A DNA stretch of 64,000 nucleotides from Opitutia bacterium Tous-C4FEB (GTDB taxonomy: Bacteria > Verrucomicrobiota > Verrucomicrobiia > Opitutales > Opitutaceae): contig NEVA01000007.1 of assembly GCA_002304445.1 (NCBI GenBank), positions 88,525 to 152,524 on the forward strand, written 5' to 3'. Both the position numbers and the translations under genes were made by a program. The notes beneath the pieces were generated by a model that made no database searches, had not been told where the DNA came from, and saw nothing but the letters and a program-made list of their open reading frames with translations. Positions 16,814 to 23,926 of the stretch are shown piece after piece; position 1 is the first letter of the stretch; every line of letters starts with the position of its first letter.

Positions 16814-17632
16814 TTACTGACCGATCAGCTTCAGCACGAGGGAGGTGGACTGATTGGCTTGGGCGAGCATGGCGCTGCCGGCCTGCGTGAGCGTCGTCCA
16901 TTTAGCGAGCGCGGTAGACTCCTCCGCCACATCAACATCGGTGATTCGTCCCGTTGCTGCCTCCAGGTTGATCTTGTTGAGGGAGAGCAGCTCGGCGGCG
17001 AAGTTGAGGCCATTTTGCTCGGCACCGTTATTGGCCCGGTATTCAGCCAACTTGTCTTGGGCGTCGGTGATCGCTGCGTTCAGCGTGGTCGACGAGCTAA
17101 GCGCCGAGATGCTGATCAACAAGCCGATCGGCTCAGTGGTTCCGCTGTTCATCGCCTTGCCGGAGATGTCGAGCGTTTGATCACCGTTAGCATTTACAAT
17201 GATGCTGGTGCTGCTGGAGGCAAACATCGGTACGCCGTTGAACGTTTCGTTAGAAACGTTATCGAGCTGGGTTTGCAGCGCCTTAAACTCGATATTGTAA
17301 AGAGCCTTGTCGTCGCTGTTTTTGGTGGCGTCGTTATACAGACTGTGCAGCTCGGCCATACGCTCAACAATTTTGCCAGCAATTTTGATCGCGCCGTCCT
17401 GATTTTGCAGGAGCGAAACCGCATTCTGGATGTTGATACCGGCTGAACCGGAACGTTTGGCCTGAGCCGAGAGGCGCATGGATACAGCGACACCGCCCGC
17501 ATCGTCGGATGGGCTCACTAAACGTGAACCGCTCGACAAGCGATTGAGGCTCCGCTGGAGCATGCTCTGAGAAAGACCGAGGTTATTCGCAGCGGCAGAA
17601 GCCGCGTAGTTAGTATTGATTGAGACGGGCAT
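16814..17632 (-). CDS. Flagellin 3 (short, divergent paralogue)
   Basis: The 272-residue flagellin has the typical ends (INTNYAASAAANNL, LNRLSSGSRLVSPSDDAGG; C-terminal DVAEESTALAKWTTLTQAGSAM) but is clearly diverged from flagellins 1 and 2 in the N-terminal coil and centre. It ends LVLKLIGQ instead of ALQLLR. Together the three could form spatially distinct segments of the filament, as in other multi-flagellin bacteria; this is inference. The leader keeps the CsrA-type hairpin and the same CAAGGAAG ribosome site. It is the promoter-proximal gene of the flagellin array but has its own leader. Confidence 0.95.
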   Translation of the reverse strand: MPVSINTNYAASAAANNLGLSQSMLQRSLNRLSSGSRLVSPSDDAGGVAVSMRLSAQAKRSGSAGINIQNAVSLLQNQDGAIKIAGKIVERMAELHSLYNDATKNSDDKALYNIEFKALQTQLDNVSNETFNGVPMFASSSTSIIVNANGDQTLDISGKAMNSGTTEPIGLLISISALSSSTTLNAAITDAQDKLAEYRANNGAEQNGLNFAAELLSLNKINLEAATGRITDVDVAEESTALAKWTTLTQAGSAMLAQANQSTSLVLKLIGQ

Positions 17633-17639
17633 GGGAGTT

Positions 17640-17670
17640 CTTCCTTGATTCTAATACACTGTCCGTAGTG
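17640..17670 (-). promoter_or_regulatory. Candidate double CsrA site in flagellin 3 leader
   Basis: Stem CACT / loop ACGGAC / AGTG lies at 17670-17657 on the mRNA and the Shine-Dalgarno CAAGGAAG at 17647-17640. GG pairs are 20 nt apart. The stem is only 4 bp, the weakest of the three flagellin leaders. Confidence 0.6.
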
Positions 17671-17732
17671 CGACGTGTCCGAGGGAAGCTTCGGGACCGA
17701 ACTATCAACGATGTGAACCGCCGATGCAGATA

Positions 17733-17759
17733 GATACGTCGCACCGTAGAATAACTTTA
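17733..17759 (-). promoter_or_regulatory. Possible sigma-28-type promoter of flagellin 3
   Basis: Minus-strand TAAAGTTA (17759-17752), 11 nt, then GACGTATC (17740-17733). The -35 half closely matches the FliA consensus TAAAGTTT, but the -10 half matches GCCGATAA poorly. The position, about 100 nt upstream of the ATG, is compatible with the leader. Confidence 0.3.
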
Positions 17760-18341
17760 GAATTATTTAATGATTTCAGGCTCGAAATCACTTTGTCCCC
17801 CGGGGCCAGAGCAGAATCCCCACTAGCCGCCCCACCCTCTCTTATCGTATCAAACTATTATTTTCACTTTTTCCTTAATATCATCCCGACGCGGCCGTAG
17901 CGCCCTAGGCGGCGGGTTATCTCGAGCCGGGTAGTAATCGATGGGAAATGCTGCGTTCCCGGTGGTGCAAAACTTGAATGCGCCCTCTCCCGAGGCAGTT
18001 TTGCCCGCTAATTTTCGCTGATTCCCGCTAATTTATGGAGCCGAGCAGAAGCGCGCCAACCCTAACCTCTGTGATTGCCGCTCCGCGCGGGAGAAGGCGT
18101 GGTCGCGCGTGGTCAGTGAACTGAGGCCCCAGTACGCCAAGGCGTTGACCAGTTTTGCCACGTGATTAGCTGCGGAAACTACTACGCAGAGGTATTCGCG
18201 AGCGATAGGTCACCGGCGGGGTTAAATGCCTGGGCGCGGTGTGCTGCGAGAAAACGGAATGAAAGGTACACGGCTACGTTGACATGCGGAATCATTACCA
18301 CGTGGCTTGACCAGCTGCCTCAAAGCGATTGTATTATACAT

Positions 18342-18638
18342 ATGTCCACTATGACCATGCGGGTTGACCGCCGGAAAGTGAACGACGCGAAGACTATTCT
18401 TGCTGGAATGGGACTGACCCCACGGACGGCGATCGATGTATTTCTTGCTAGGGTAATCAGCCAAAAAGCCATCCCGTTTCCGCTGGCGATGGCAGATTCG
18501 GAATACGCCCTCACTGAGTACGGCGCGACCGCGGAGGAGCTGGCGGGATTTGACCGTCGTCTGAACCGAGTGGTCGCGGCGGAAAAAAAACGCGGAACGA
18601 TAAGGAGCGTAAGCGGTATCGCCTCGCTCCGGGAATGA
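18342..18638 (+). CDS. RelB/DinJ-type antitoxin
   Basis: The 98-residue product has an N-terminal ribbon-helix-helix region (MTMRVDRRKVNDAKTIL, then GLTPRTAIDVFLARVI) typical of RelB/DinJ antitoxins, which bind DNA and mask an RNase toxin. The ATG at 18342 is preferred because it begins the ribbon strand; ATGs at 18351 and 18357 are alternatives. There is no clear Shine-Dalgarno, and TATTAT at 18332-18337 lies so close that a leaderless message is possible. The stop overlaps the next ORF by 4 nt, the usual antitoxin-toxin arrangement. A fragment of a related gene lies at 22464-22511. Confidence 0.75.
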   Translation: MSTMTMRVDRRKVNDAKTILAGMGLTPRTAIDVFLARVISQKAIPFPLAMADSEYALTEYGATAEELAGFDRRLNRVVAAEKKRGTIRSVSGIASLRE

Positions 18639-18952
18639 AGCTGGCGTCGCTATCATCCTTCCGACGCTGCGTGAAGGGATTGACCGACGAGCGGATGGCG
18701 GAGGTGCTGGAGGCCATGAAGCGGGCTAGCCAAGCCTATGGTCAGCCCCACCTCCACGCGGGAATTTGGCGGCGGCCATCCGCCGAGATTTTCTGTCGGG
18801 CCGCGGAGGTGACGGTGATTATTTTCGCGCGGCCCAAAGTTCGGCGATGGGCACGGCGAACATCTGCGGTCCGAAGGACAAAGCCGAGTCACCATCGTAG
18901 AGGACGATTCCGCAGCGAAATGCCGCGCCGGTCGCCTCTTGCAGTCGTTTGA
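18635..18952 (+). pseudogene. Probable decayed RelE-type toxin, C-terminus lost
   Basis: The ORF begins in ATGA overlap with the antitoxin. Its first ~65 residues resemble a small RelE/ParE-like toxin (LTDERMAEVLEAMKRA, then YGQPHLHAGI and RRPSAEIFCRAAEVTVIIF). After about residue 65 the reading frame runs antisense into the 3' end of the ATPase gene (stop at 18819-18821), giving an Arg-rich nonsense tail. The conserved C-terminal strands and catalytic residues of such toxins are therefore missing. I infer a truncation caused by insertion or rearrangement of the neighbouring ATPase gene. A functional short protein is not excluded. Confidence 0.45.
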
Positions 18953-20075
18953 GTCCACGAAAGTCGTACTCACCGACGGTGGATGATGCCTTGACCTCGA
19001 CGCCACTGATGAGGCGACCGTCGCGTTCGAGCACAATATCAACCTCCAGTTGGTCCTTATCCCGATAGTGAAAAAATCGATGGTTTCCGTCGGTCCAAGA
19101 GGACTGGTGACGCAGCTCCTGGTATACAAATGTCTCCAGCAGTTGCCCAAAGAGCGACCGGTTTTCTTTCAACGCGGCGACATCGGCTCCGAGCAAGGCG
19201 AGGGCGAGGCCGGTGTCGGCCAAGTGCAACTTCGGCGTTTTGATGAGACGACTGAGGCGGTTGCGGTGCCACGGCGGCAGGATATCGATGAGGAAAACTT
19301 GCTCCAGCAAAGTCAGGTATTCGCGAATCGTGGGTCGGCTCAGCTCAAATGGTCCCGCCAGCTCGCTCGCATTGAACAGCCGTGAAGTTTGACCGGCGGC
19401 AAGTTCCAGCAGTTTCGGCAGTACCTCGAGGGAGCGAATGCGCGTCAGGTTGCGCAGGTCGCGCTGGGTGATCGCAGCGACATATTGCAGTTGCCACTCC
19501 CGTCGCCGTCGCTCGGTGGTGCGGGCCAGAGCGGCTGGAAATCCCCCGCCTGCGACCCGCTGCAGCAATGCTTCACCCAGCCTGCCTCCCGTCGTAATCG
19601 GAAATCTTCCGCCAAAAATTCTATCGATAAAACCGGTCCTTGGGGCCCGCCCGCCCATCTCGACTTGCGTGAGCGGCCCCAAGCGCAGGACCTCCATTCG
19701 ACCGGCCAGGGAGTCGGCGAGTTTCGGGAGCAGGAGCACGTTGGCCGAGCCCGTCAGAATTAGCCGTCCGGGCCGGCGTTCTCGATCCACCAGTCCTTTG
19801 ATCGACGTAAACAGTTCCGGGATGCGTTGCACCTCGTCCAATACGGTCCGCTCCGGCAACTCGGTGCAAAATCCCACGGGGTCCGCTCGCGCCGCGCGGA
19901 GGACATTTTCGTCGTCAAACGTGAAGTAAGTATAGCCATGTTTCCTCGCCACAACCTGGGCCAGGGTCGACTTGCCGCATTGCCGCGGCCCATGGATCAG
20001 TACAACCGGGGTGTCGGCTAGGGCCTCCTCCAATCGGGCCAGTGCAAACCGGGGGTAGACTTCAGGGTCACTCAT
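18819..20075 (-). CDS. AAA ATPase with DUF4143-type C-terminal domain
   Basis: The 418-residue product has Walker A GPRQCGKST (about residues 29-37), Walker B-like TVLDEVQR and sensor LTGSANV. A middle winged-helix region (SELAGPFELSRPTIREYLTLLE) precedes a C-terminal part with LEVDIVL...GVEVKAS, the D...ExK pattern of PD-(D/E)XK folds found in DUF4143 proteins. These proteins are frequent accessory genes of unknown function, sometimes linked to toxin-antitoxin or defence loci. The gene overlaps the decayed toxin at its 3' end and is preceded by two 17-bp direct repeats. Confidence 0.85.
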   Translation of the reverse strand: MSDPEVYPRFALARLEEALADTPVVLIHGPRQCGKSTLAQVVARKHGYTYFTFDDENVLRAARADPVGFCTELPERTVLDEVQRIPELFTSIKGLVDRERRPGRLILTGSANVLLLPKLADSLAGRMEVLRLGPLTQVEMGGRAPRTGFIDRIFGGRFPITTGGRLGEALLQRVAGGGFPAALARTTERRRREWQLQYVAAITQRDLRNLTRIRSLEVLPKLLELAAGQTSRLFNASELAGPFELSRPTIREYLTLLEQVFLIDILPPWHRNRLSRLIKTPKLHLADTGLALALLGADVAALKENRSLFGQLLETFVYQELRHQSSWTDGNHRFFHYRDKDQLEVDIVLERDGRLISGVEVKASSTVGEYDFRGLKRLQEATGAAFRCGIVLYDGDSALSFGPQMFAVPIAELWAARK

Positions 20076-20117
20076 GGCCGATCAGCCTGCCGCCCGTCCG
20101 TCTAAGTGAAAGAATAA

Positions 20118-20156
20118 AGTCGTCTATCTGAAAAAATGGAGTCGTCTATCTGAAAA
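20118..20156. repeat. Two 17-bp direct repeats, 22-bp period
   Basis: AGTCGTCTATCTGAAAA occurs at 20118-20134 and 20140-20156, 43-81 nt upstream of the ATPase start. A two-turn period on the same DNA face suits an operator for a dimeric regulator, but no regulator is identified. Confidence 0.7.
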
Positions 20157-20178
20157 CTTAAAACGGGCCCTTGGCCTA

Positions 20179-20299
20179 AAAACGGTCGTTGAACCACGGA
20201 TGGACACGGATCCCAAACCGGTGAGAGCTGGCGATTGATTCTAAATTGTAGGGCCTCACCTTGCGTGAGGCCGTCCCGTCTGTGGCGCCCGACAGCCTG
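20179..20299. repeat. Left copy of ~120-bp direct repeat flanking fic
   Basis: Starts AAAACGGTCGTTGAACCACGG and ends near GCGCCCGACA; matches 22510-22630 with a few substitutions. It contains the hairpin GCCTCACCTTGCGTGAGGC. Confidence 0.8.
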
Positions 20300-20416
20300 A
20301 GCAGAACGGCTCGACACGAGGTCGAGCCCTACAAAAATACGGGCTTTTCTTGATCCGGATTAATCCGTGTCCATTCGCGCCCATTGGCGGTTAAAAAACT
20401 TGGAGGGTTGGGCTGC

Positions 20417-20473
20417 GACGTTCACCCCACCCTCGTCATATCGCCCGCAAGCGGGCTCCTACCCCGGAGGCCG
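20417..20473. repeat. 57-bp repeat, identical copy at 22691-22747
   Basis: Includes the palindromic core ATCGCCCGCAAGCGGGC followed by TCCTAC. I find no difference between the two copies by eye. Related cores lie at 22658-22680 and 25425-25565. Confidence 0.85.
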
Positions 20474-20914
20474 TGCCCTCTGTGGCGCGCGACACTCTGG
20501 GTGGCCCGGCATGAGGTCGGGCCCTACACCGATGCGAAATTGTAGGACCTCACCTTGCGTGAGGCCTTTCCCGTCTGTGTGTCAGCCCCAAACATTCAGA
20601 CTTTACCCACAGATTGCGCAGATACGAACCGGATAGAAGGCGGCAGAGACGAGGCGCCGGTGGTTTTATCGGGTATTCATCTGTGAAATCTGTGGTCAAA
20701 AACTCCGGTTCCTAAAGTCCGCTTATTACCGGCTGTTGGTATCAGTTAGTCGCATCGAGAGCGCAGCGAGCCGATCGCCCGGCACGCCGGCCGCCCCCTC
20801 ATCAAACCGCGCAGGCGGTTTTCTGGCCCACGGCTGACCGAGCGCCTAAGTGTTTTATATTATATTCGCCTAATTTTAATTGTTTTAAATGCGAAATAAC
20901 GATTTTGTGCGACT

Positions 20915-22402
20915 ATGGACCCCGTGGGATATACTTGGCTCAGGCAGAAATTTGGCCTCCTCAAATCAGAGCTTGAGCACGAATCCTATTTGGGTAGCCG
21001 CGCTTCCCTCACCCATCAGAAAAACGGCCGCAAAACCGAGTCCTTTCTTCGCCAATACGCCCCAAGATCATTTGAGGATCCGCTGGAGCACGTCGAATTT
21101 GGATTAAAATACGACGGCGTGGAGTTGGCGTTCCTGCGCGAAGTGTTTGGCCGGCTCACTCCCGACCGCGTAGCCGCCTACATCCAGCAAAGCCCTACAG
21201 GGAAATACGCAAAGCAGATCGGGTTTTTCTACGAATTCCTGACTGGCGGCCAACTCCCGATCAATGGGCTGGCCGGCAACTATGTCCCCGCGCTCAACCC
21301 CGCGGACTATCTCACCGCCGCTACCATCAAGAATTCCCGCTGGCGCGTAGACCACAATCTTTTGGGCACATCCGCCTTCAGCCCGACCGTCCGTTTGACC
21401 GACGGCATCAAGGCGGGATTGGCCCGGGACTGGAAAGGCCAGATTGCGGCGGTGCTGGCGGACACGCCGCCCGCCCTCCTGTACCGGGCCTTGAGCTACC
21501 TCTATGCCAAGGAAACGCGGTCCTCCTTTCTGATCGAACGGGAGGAACCTGGACGTGCCCGCGAGGAACGCTTCATCGCCGTCCTACAGGATGCGGGCAA
21601 GGTTCCCATCGAGCAGGCGCTCACCATCGAGCGGCTGGTCGCGCTGCAGAATTCCATCGTGGATCCGCGCTACGCCGAGAAGGCCTACCGGAAAATCCAG
21701 AACTACGTGGGCGCGACGCTGCCCGGATTGCGGGAGCAGATTCACTACATCACGGTGCCTCCGGCCCTCGTTCTTTCGCTGATGTCCGGTCTCGCCGCGA
21801 CGGCCAACCGGCTGGAGTCGGTCTCCCCCGTCGTGCAGGCCGCGGTGACGGGTTTTTTGTTCGTCTTCATCCATCCTTTCGAAGACGGCAACGGCCGGCT
21901 CCACCGCTTCCTGTTCCAAGATGTGCTGGCCCGTCGCGGGGTGACGCCGAACGGTGCGGCGTTGCCTATCTCCGCGGCCATTCTGGACAATATGAATGCC
22001 TACGACGAGGCGCTGAGGGATTTCTCGGTGCGCACCATGGCCAAGTCGGTCTACACGACGAACGCGAGCGGGGCCGTCACCCTGACCAATCCCAGCGAGG
22101 TCGAACCCTTGTGGCGATTCCCCGACCTGACGCGCCAGGTCGAATACCTGATGGCCGTCATGTCACGCGCGATTGAAGCCCTGCCGCAGGAACTCGGCTA
22201 CCTGCGGCGCTATGACCGGGCCCGGGCCGAAATCCGCGGCGTCGTGGATCTCCCGGACCAACGGCTCAACTCTCTACTGCAGTGGCTCGATGCCGCCGGC
22301 GGGAAATTGTCCAAAAACAAGCGGAAGCAGTTTGCTGAACTCACCGACGAAGAGATCGCTGGCGTGGAGCGGGCGTATGCGGATGGCTTCGCCGCGGAAT
22401 AA
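20915..22402 (+). CDS. Fic family protein (predicted AMPylating enzyme)
   Basis: The 495-residue product carries the complete Fic motif HPFEDGNGR (H320 to R328), which transfers AMP or another NMP from a nucleotide to a target hydroxyl. An upstream S204-F-L-I-E208-R209 matches the class II inhibitory helix (S/T)xxxE(G/N) in its Ser and Glu, but has Arg instead of Gly/Asn. The N-terminal ~150 residues resemble Fic N-terminal extensions, and the C-terminal ~150 are helical with an EIRGVVDLPDQRLN segment that could be a winged helix. The ATG at 20915 is the first in frame after an AT-rich stretch. It stands alone between direct repeats, without an obvious antitoxin, and is probably an acquired accessory gene. 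Confidence 0.9.
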   Translation: MDPVGYTWLRQKFGLLKSELEHESYLGSRASLTHQKNGRKTESFLRQYAPRSFEDPLEHVEFGLKYDGVELAFLREVFGRLTPDRVAAYIQQSPTGKYAKQIGFFYEFLTGGQLPINGLAGNYVPALNPADYLTAATIKNSRWRVDHNLLGTSAFSPTVRLTDGIKAGLARDWKGQIAAVLADTPPALLYRALSYLYAKETRSSFLIEREEPGRAREERFIAVLQDAGKVPIEQALTIERLVALQNSIVDPRYAEKAYRKIQNYVGATLPGLREQIHYITVPPALVLSLMSGLAATANRLESVSPVVQAAVTGFLFVFIHPFEDGNGRLHRFLFQDVLARRGVTPNGAALPISAAILDNMNAYDEALRDFSVRTMAKSVYTTNASGAVTLTNPSEVEPLWRFPDLTRQVEYLMAVMSRAIEALPQELGYLRRYDRARAEIRGVVDLPDQRLNSLLQWLDAAGGKLSKNKRKQFAELTDEEIAGVERAYADGFAAE

Positions 22403-22463
22403 GGCGGTGAGCCGGCCCCATCTTTTTTGACCCTATCTTGCTGAATTTCCTCTGCCTTTTCAG

Positions 22464-22511
22464 GCCGGATTCGACCGGCGCCTGAACCGAGTGGTCGCGG
22501 ATAATCCATAA
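22464..22511 (+). pseudogene. Fragment of a RelB-type antitoxin gene
   Basis: The frame reads AGFDRRLNRVVADNP then TAA. AGFDRRLNRVVA is identical to residues near the end of the antitoxin at 18342-18638, and the DNA matches almost base for base over about 35 nt. Only this scrap remains. Confidence 0.65.
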
Positions 22512-22630
22512 AACGGTCGTTGAACCACGGATGGACCCGGATCCCAAACCAGTGGGCGCTGGCGATTGATTCGAAATTGTAGGGCCTCACCTTGCGTGAG
22601 GCCGTCCCGTCTGTAGCGCCCGACACCCTG
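22510..22630. repeat. Right copy of ~120-bp direct repeat flanking fic
   Basis: Same orientation as 20179-20299. The copies bracket the Fic gene and could have recombined to bring it in or could delete it. Confidence 0.8.
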
Positions 22631-22690
22631 TGCGGCCCGACACTCAGGATACCGTGAGTAGGAGCTCGCTTGCGGGCGATTCGAGGCTGT

Positions 22691-22747
22691 GACGTTCACC
22701 CCACCCTCGTCATATCGCCCGCAAGCGGGCTCCTACCCCGGAGGCCG
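22691..22747. repeat. 57-bp repeat, right copy
   Basis: Identical by eye to 20417-20473 and in the same orientation. Confidence 0.85.
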
Positions 22748-22982
22748 GACCCCATTTTGATCCGGCTTAATTCGTGTCCATTCGCGGTTAAACTGCCGGG
22801 GGTACCCGCGATCGCAGGCACAAGCTCAGGCCGTGGTCAGCCCGCGCGTGATCGCCGTCGCCCCAGCGGGGAAAGCGTAGGGCACACCCTCGCGCGTTTC
22901 CCCCAAAAAGAGATTGCGCGCGCTCGGGTGAGAACGAATTCTCGCGCGATAAACATATGGCACGGGTGATGTTGATTTCCGC

Positions 22983-23909
22983 TTGAGTACCCCACCCCCA
23001 ATTTCGGCGGGTGCGACCAAACCCGTGCTGAGCGAGATCGAGCTGCGGCAACGCATCGAAGCCTGCCCTAAGCTAGCGTCTTTGCGCAGCATCCACGGCG
23101 CCCTCGCCGACCTCCTCCGCAACCACCACTCACAAGCCGGCCAATTCGCAGAGATCATCGCGCGCGACCCTTCCCTCACCGCCCGGCTACTGCGCATGGT
23201 CAACAGCGTATACTTCGGCCTCGGCACCCAAGTCGGTACCATCGAAGACGCCGTCCTCTACCTCGGCCTCCGCCAAATCCGCTCGCTCGCCCTGGCCACG
23301 CCTGTCCTCGAAGACATGAGCGCCATGGGCGCAAGCGGCCCCCAAATATCTTGGCGCGATTTCTGGTTGCATACGCTCGCCTGCGCCTTCGCCACCCGCG
23401 ACCTCCTCAACCAGTCCGAAGTCGCCGTCGACGACGATACCGACTACATCACAGGCCTGCTCCAAAACGTGGGTAAAGTCGTCATGGCCAAAGTATTTCC
23501 CGCCGAATTCACCCAACTCACTCTGACAGCTTACGAAAACGAAGCCCAAGTCCTCGCCGCCGAGCGCGCCCTGCTCGGCTGGGACCACGCGGCGATCGGC
23601 GCGCACTATCTCGAGAACCACAAGATTCCCGCGGAGATCGTCGAAGCCGTCCGCTTCCATCACGATCCGCTCCACGCCCCTGCGCGTAAACACCTCGCCG
23701 CCGCCACCCATCTCGCCGACGGCTACGCGCGCCTCGCCGGCCTCACGGGCGGAGTCGAAGCTCGGCCCGCCCCCACGGAAGATGAGCTCATCGCCGACCC
23801 GTGCGCCGCCCTGATCTGGGGTGCCGAGCCGGCCGCCCGTGCCGCGCAGATGCGCCCGCTCACCGACAGCATGCGTCGCCTCCCTGAGTTGGTTAACGCC
23901 CTGCTCTGA
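22983..23909 (+). CDS. HDOD domain signalling protein
   Basis: The 308-residue product shows the HDOD fold through ARDPSLTARLLRMVNSVYF, TIEDAVLYLGLRQIRSLAL and AVRFHHDPLHA. HDOD proteins are HD-GYP relatives without phosphodiesterase residues that relay signals in motility and c-di-GMP networks. No ATG is available: the frame opens after a stop at 22950-22952, and TTG at 22983 (or GTG at 23025) must be the start. The C-terminal ~70 residues are Ala/Pro-rich. It is followed after 17 nt by a PAS protein, so the two probably form an operon and act together. Confidence 0.85.
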   Translation: MSTPPPISAGATKPVLSEIELRQRIEACPKLASLRSIHGALADLLRNHHSQAGQFAEIIARDPSLTARLLRMVNSVYFGLGTQVGTIEDAVLYLGLRQIRSLALATPVLEDMSAMGASGPQISWRDFWLHTLACAFATRDLLNQSEVAVDDDTDYITGLLQNVGKVVMAKVFPAEFTQLTLTAYENEAQVLAAERALLGWDHAAIGAHYLENHKIPAEIVEAVRFHHDPLHAPARKHLAAATHLADGYARLAGLTGGVEARPAPTEDELIADPCAALIWGAEPAARAAQMRPLTDSMRRLPELVNALL

Positions 23910-23926
23910 TCCGCCCCGAACCGCTG

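Larger units (their letters stand above)
17633..18341. other. Intergenic region: flagellin 3 leader and promoter, upstream of antitoxin
   Basis: The left 130 nt of this 709-nt gap hold the flagellin 3 leader and a candidate sigma-28 site. 17,760-18,160 is non-coding with nothing recognised. The in-frame extension of the antitoxin ORF to 18162 has no flagellar or antitoxin features and was not used. Confidence 0.5.
20076..20914. other. Repeat-rich intergenic region upstream of fic
   Basis: This 839-nt gap has no credible gene. It contains the 17-bp direct repeats next to the ATPase gene, a 120-bp block repeated at 22510, a 57-bp block identical to 22691-22747, and several hairpins of the form GCCTCACCTTGCGTGAGGC and CTCGACACGAGGTCGAG. 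The last 60 nt before the Fic start are AT-rich and may hold its promoter. Confidence 0.6.
22403..22982. other. Repeat-rich intergenic region downstream of fic
   Basis: This 580-nt gap contains an antitoxin gene fragment, the right copies of the two repeats flanking fic, an inverted copy of the CGCTTGCGGGCGAT core at 22658-22680, and the region upstream of the HDOD gene. There is no intact gene. Confidence 0.6.

Noticed and set aside
18162..18341. N-terminal extension of the antitoxin ORF
   Set aside because: The 60 extra residues have no antitoxin features, and the ribbon-helix-helix starts at 18342.
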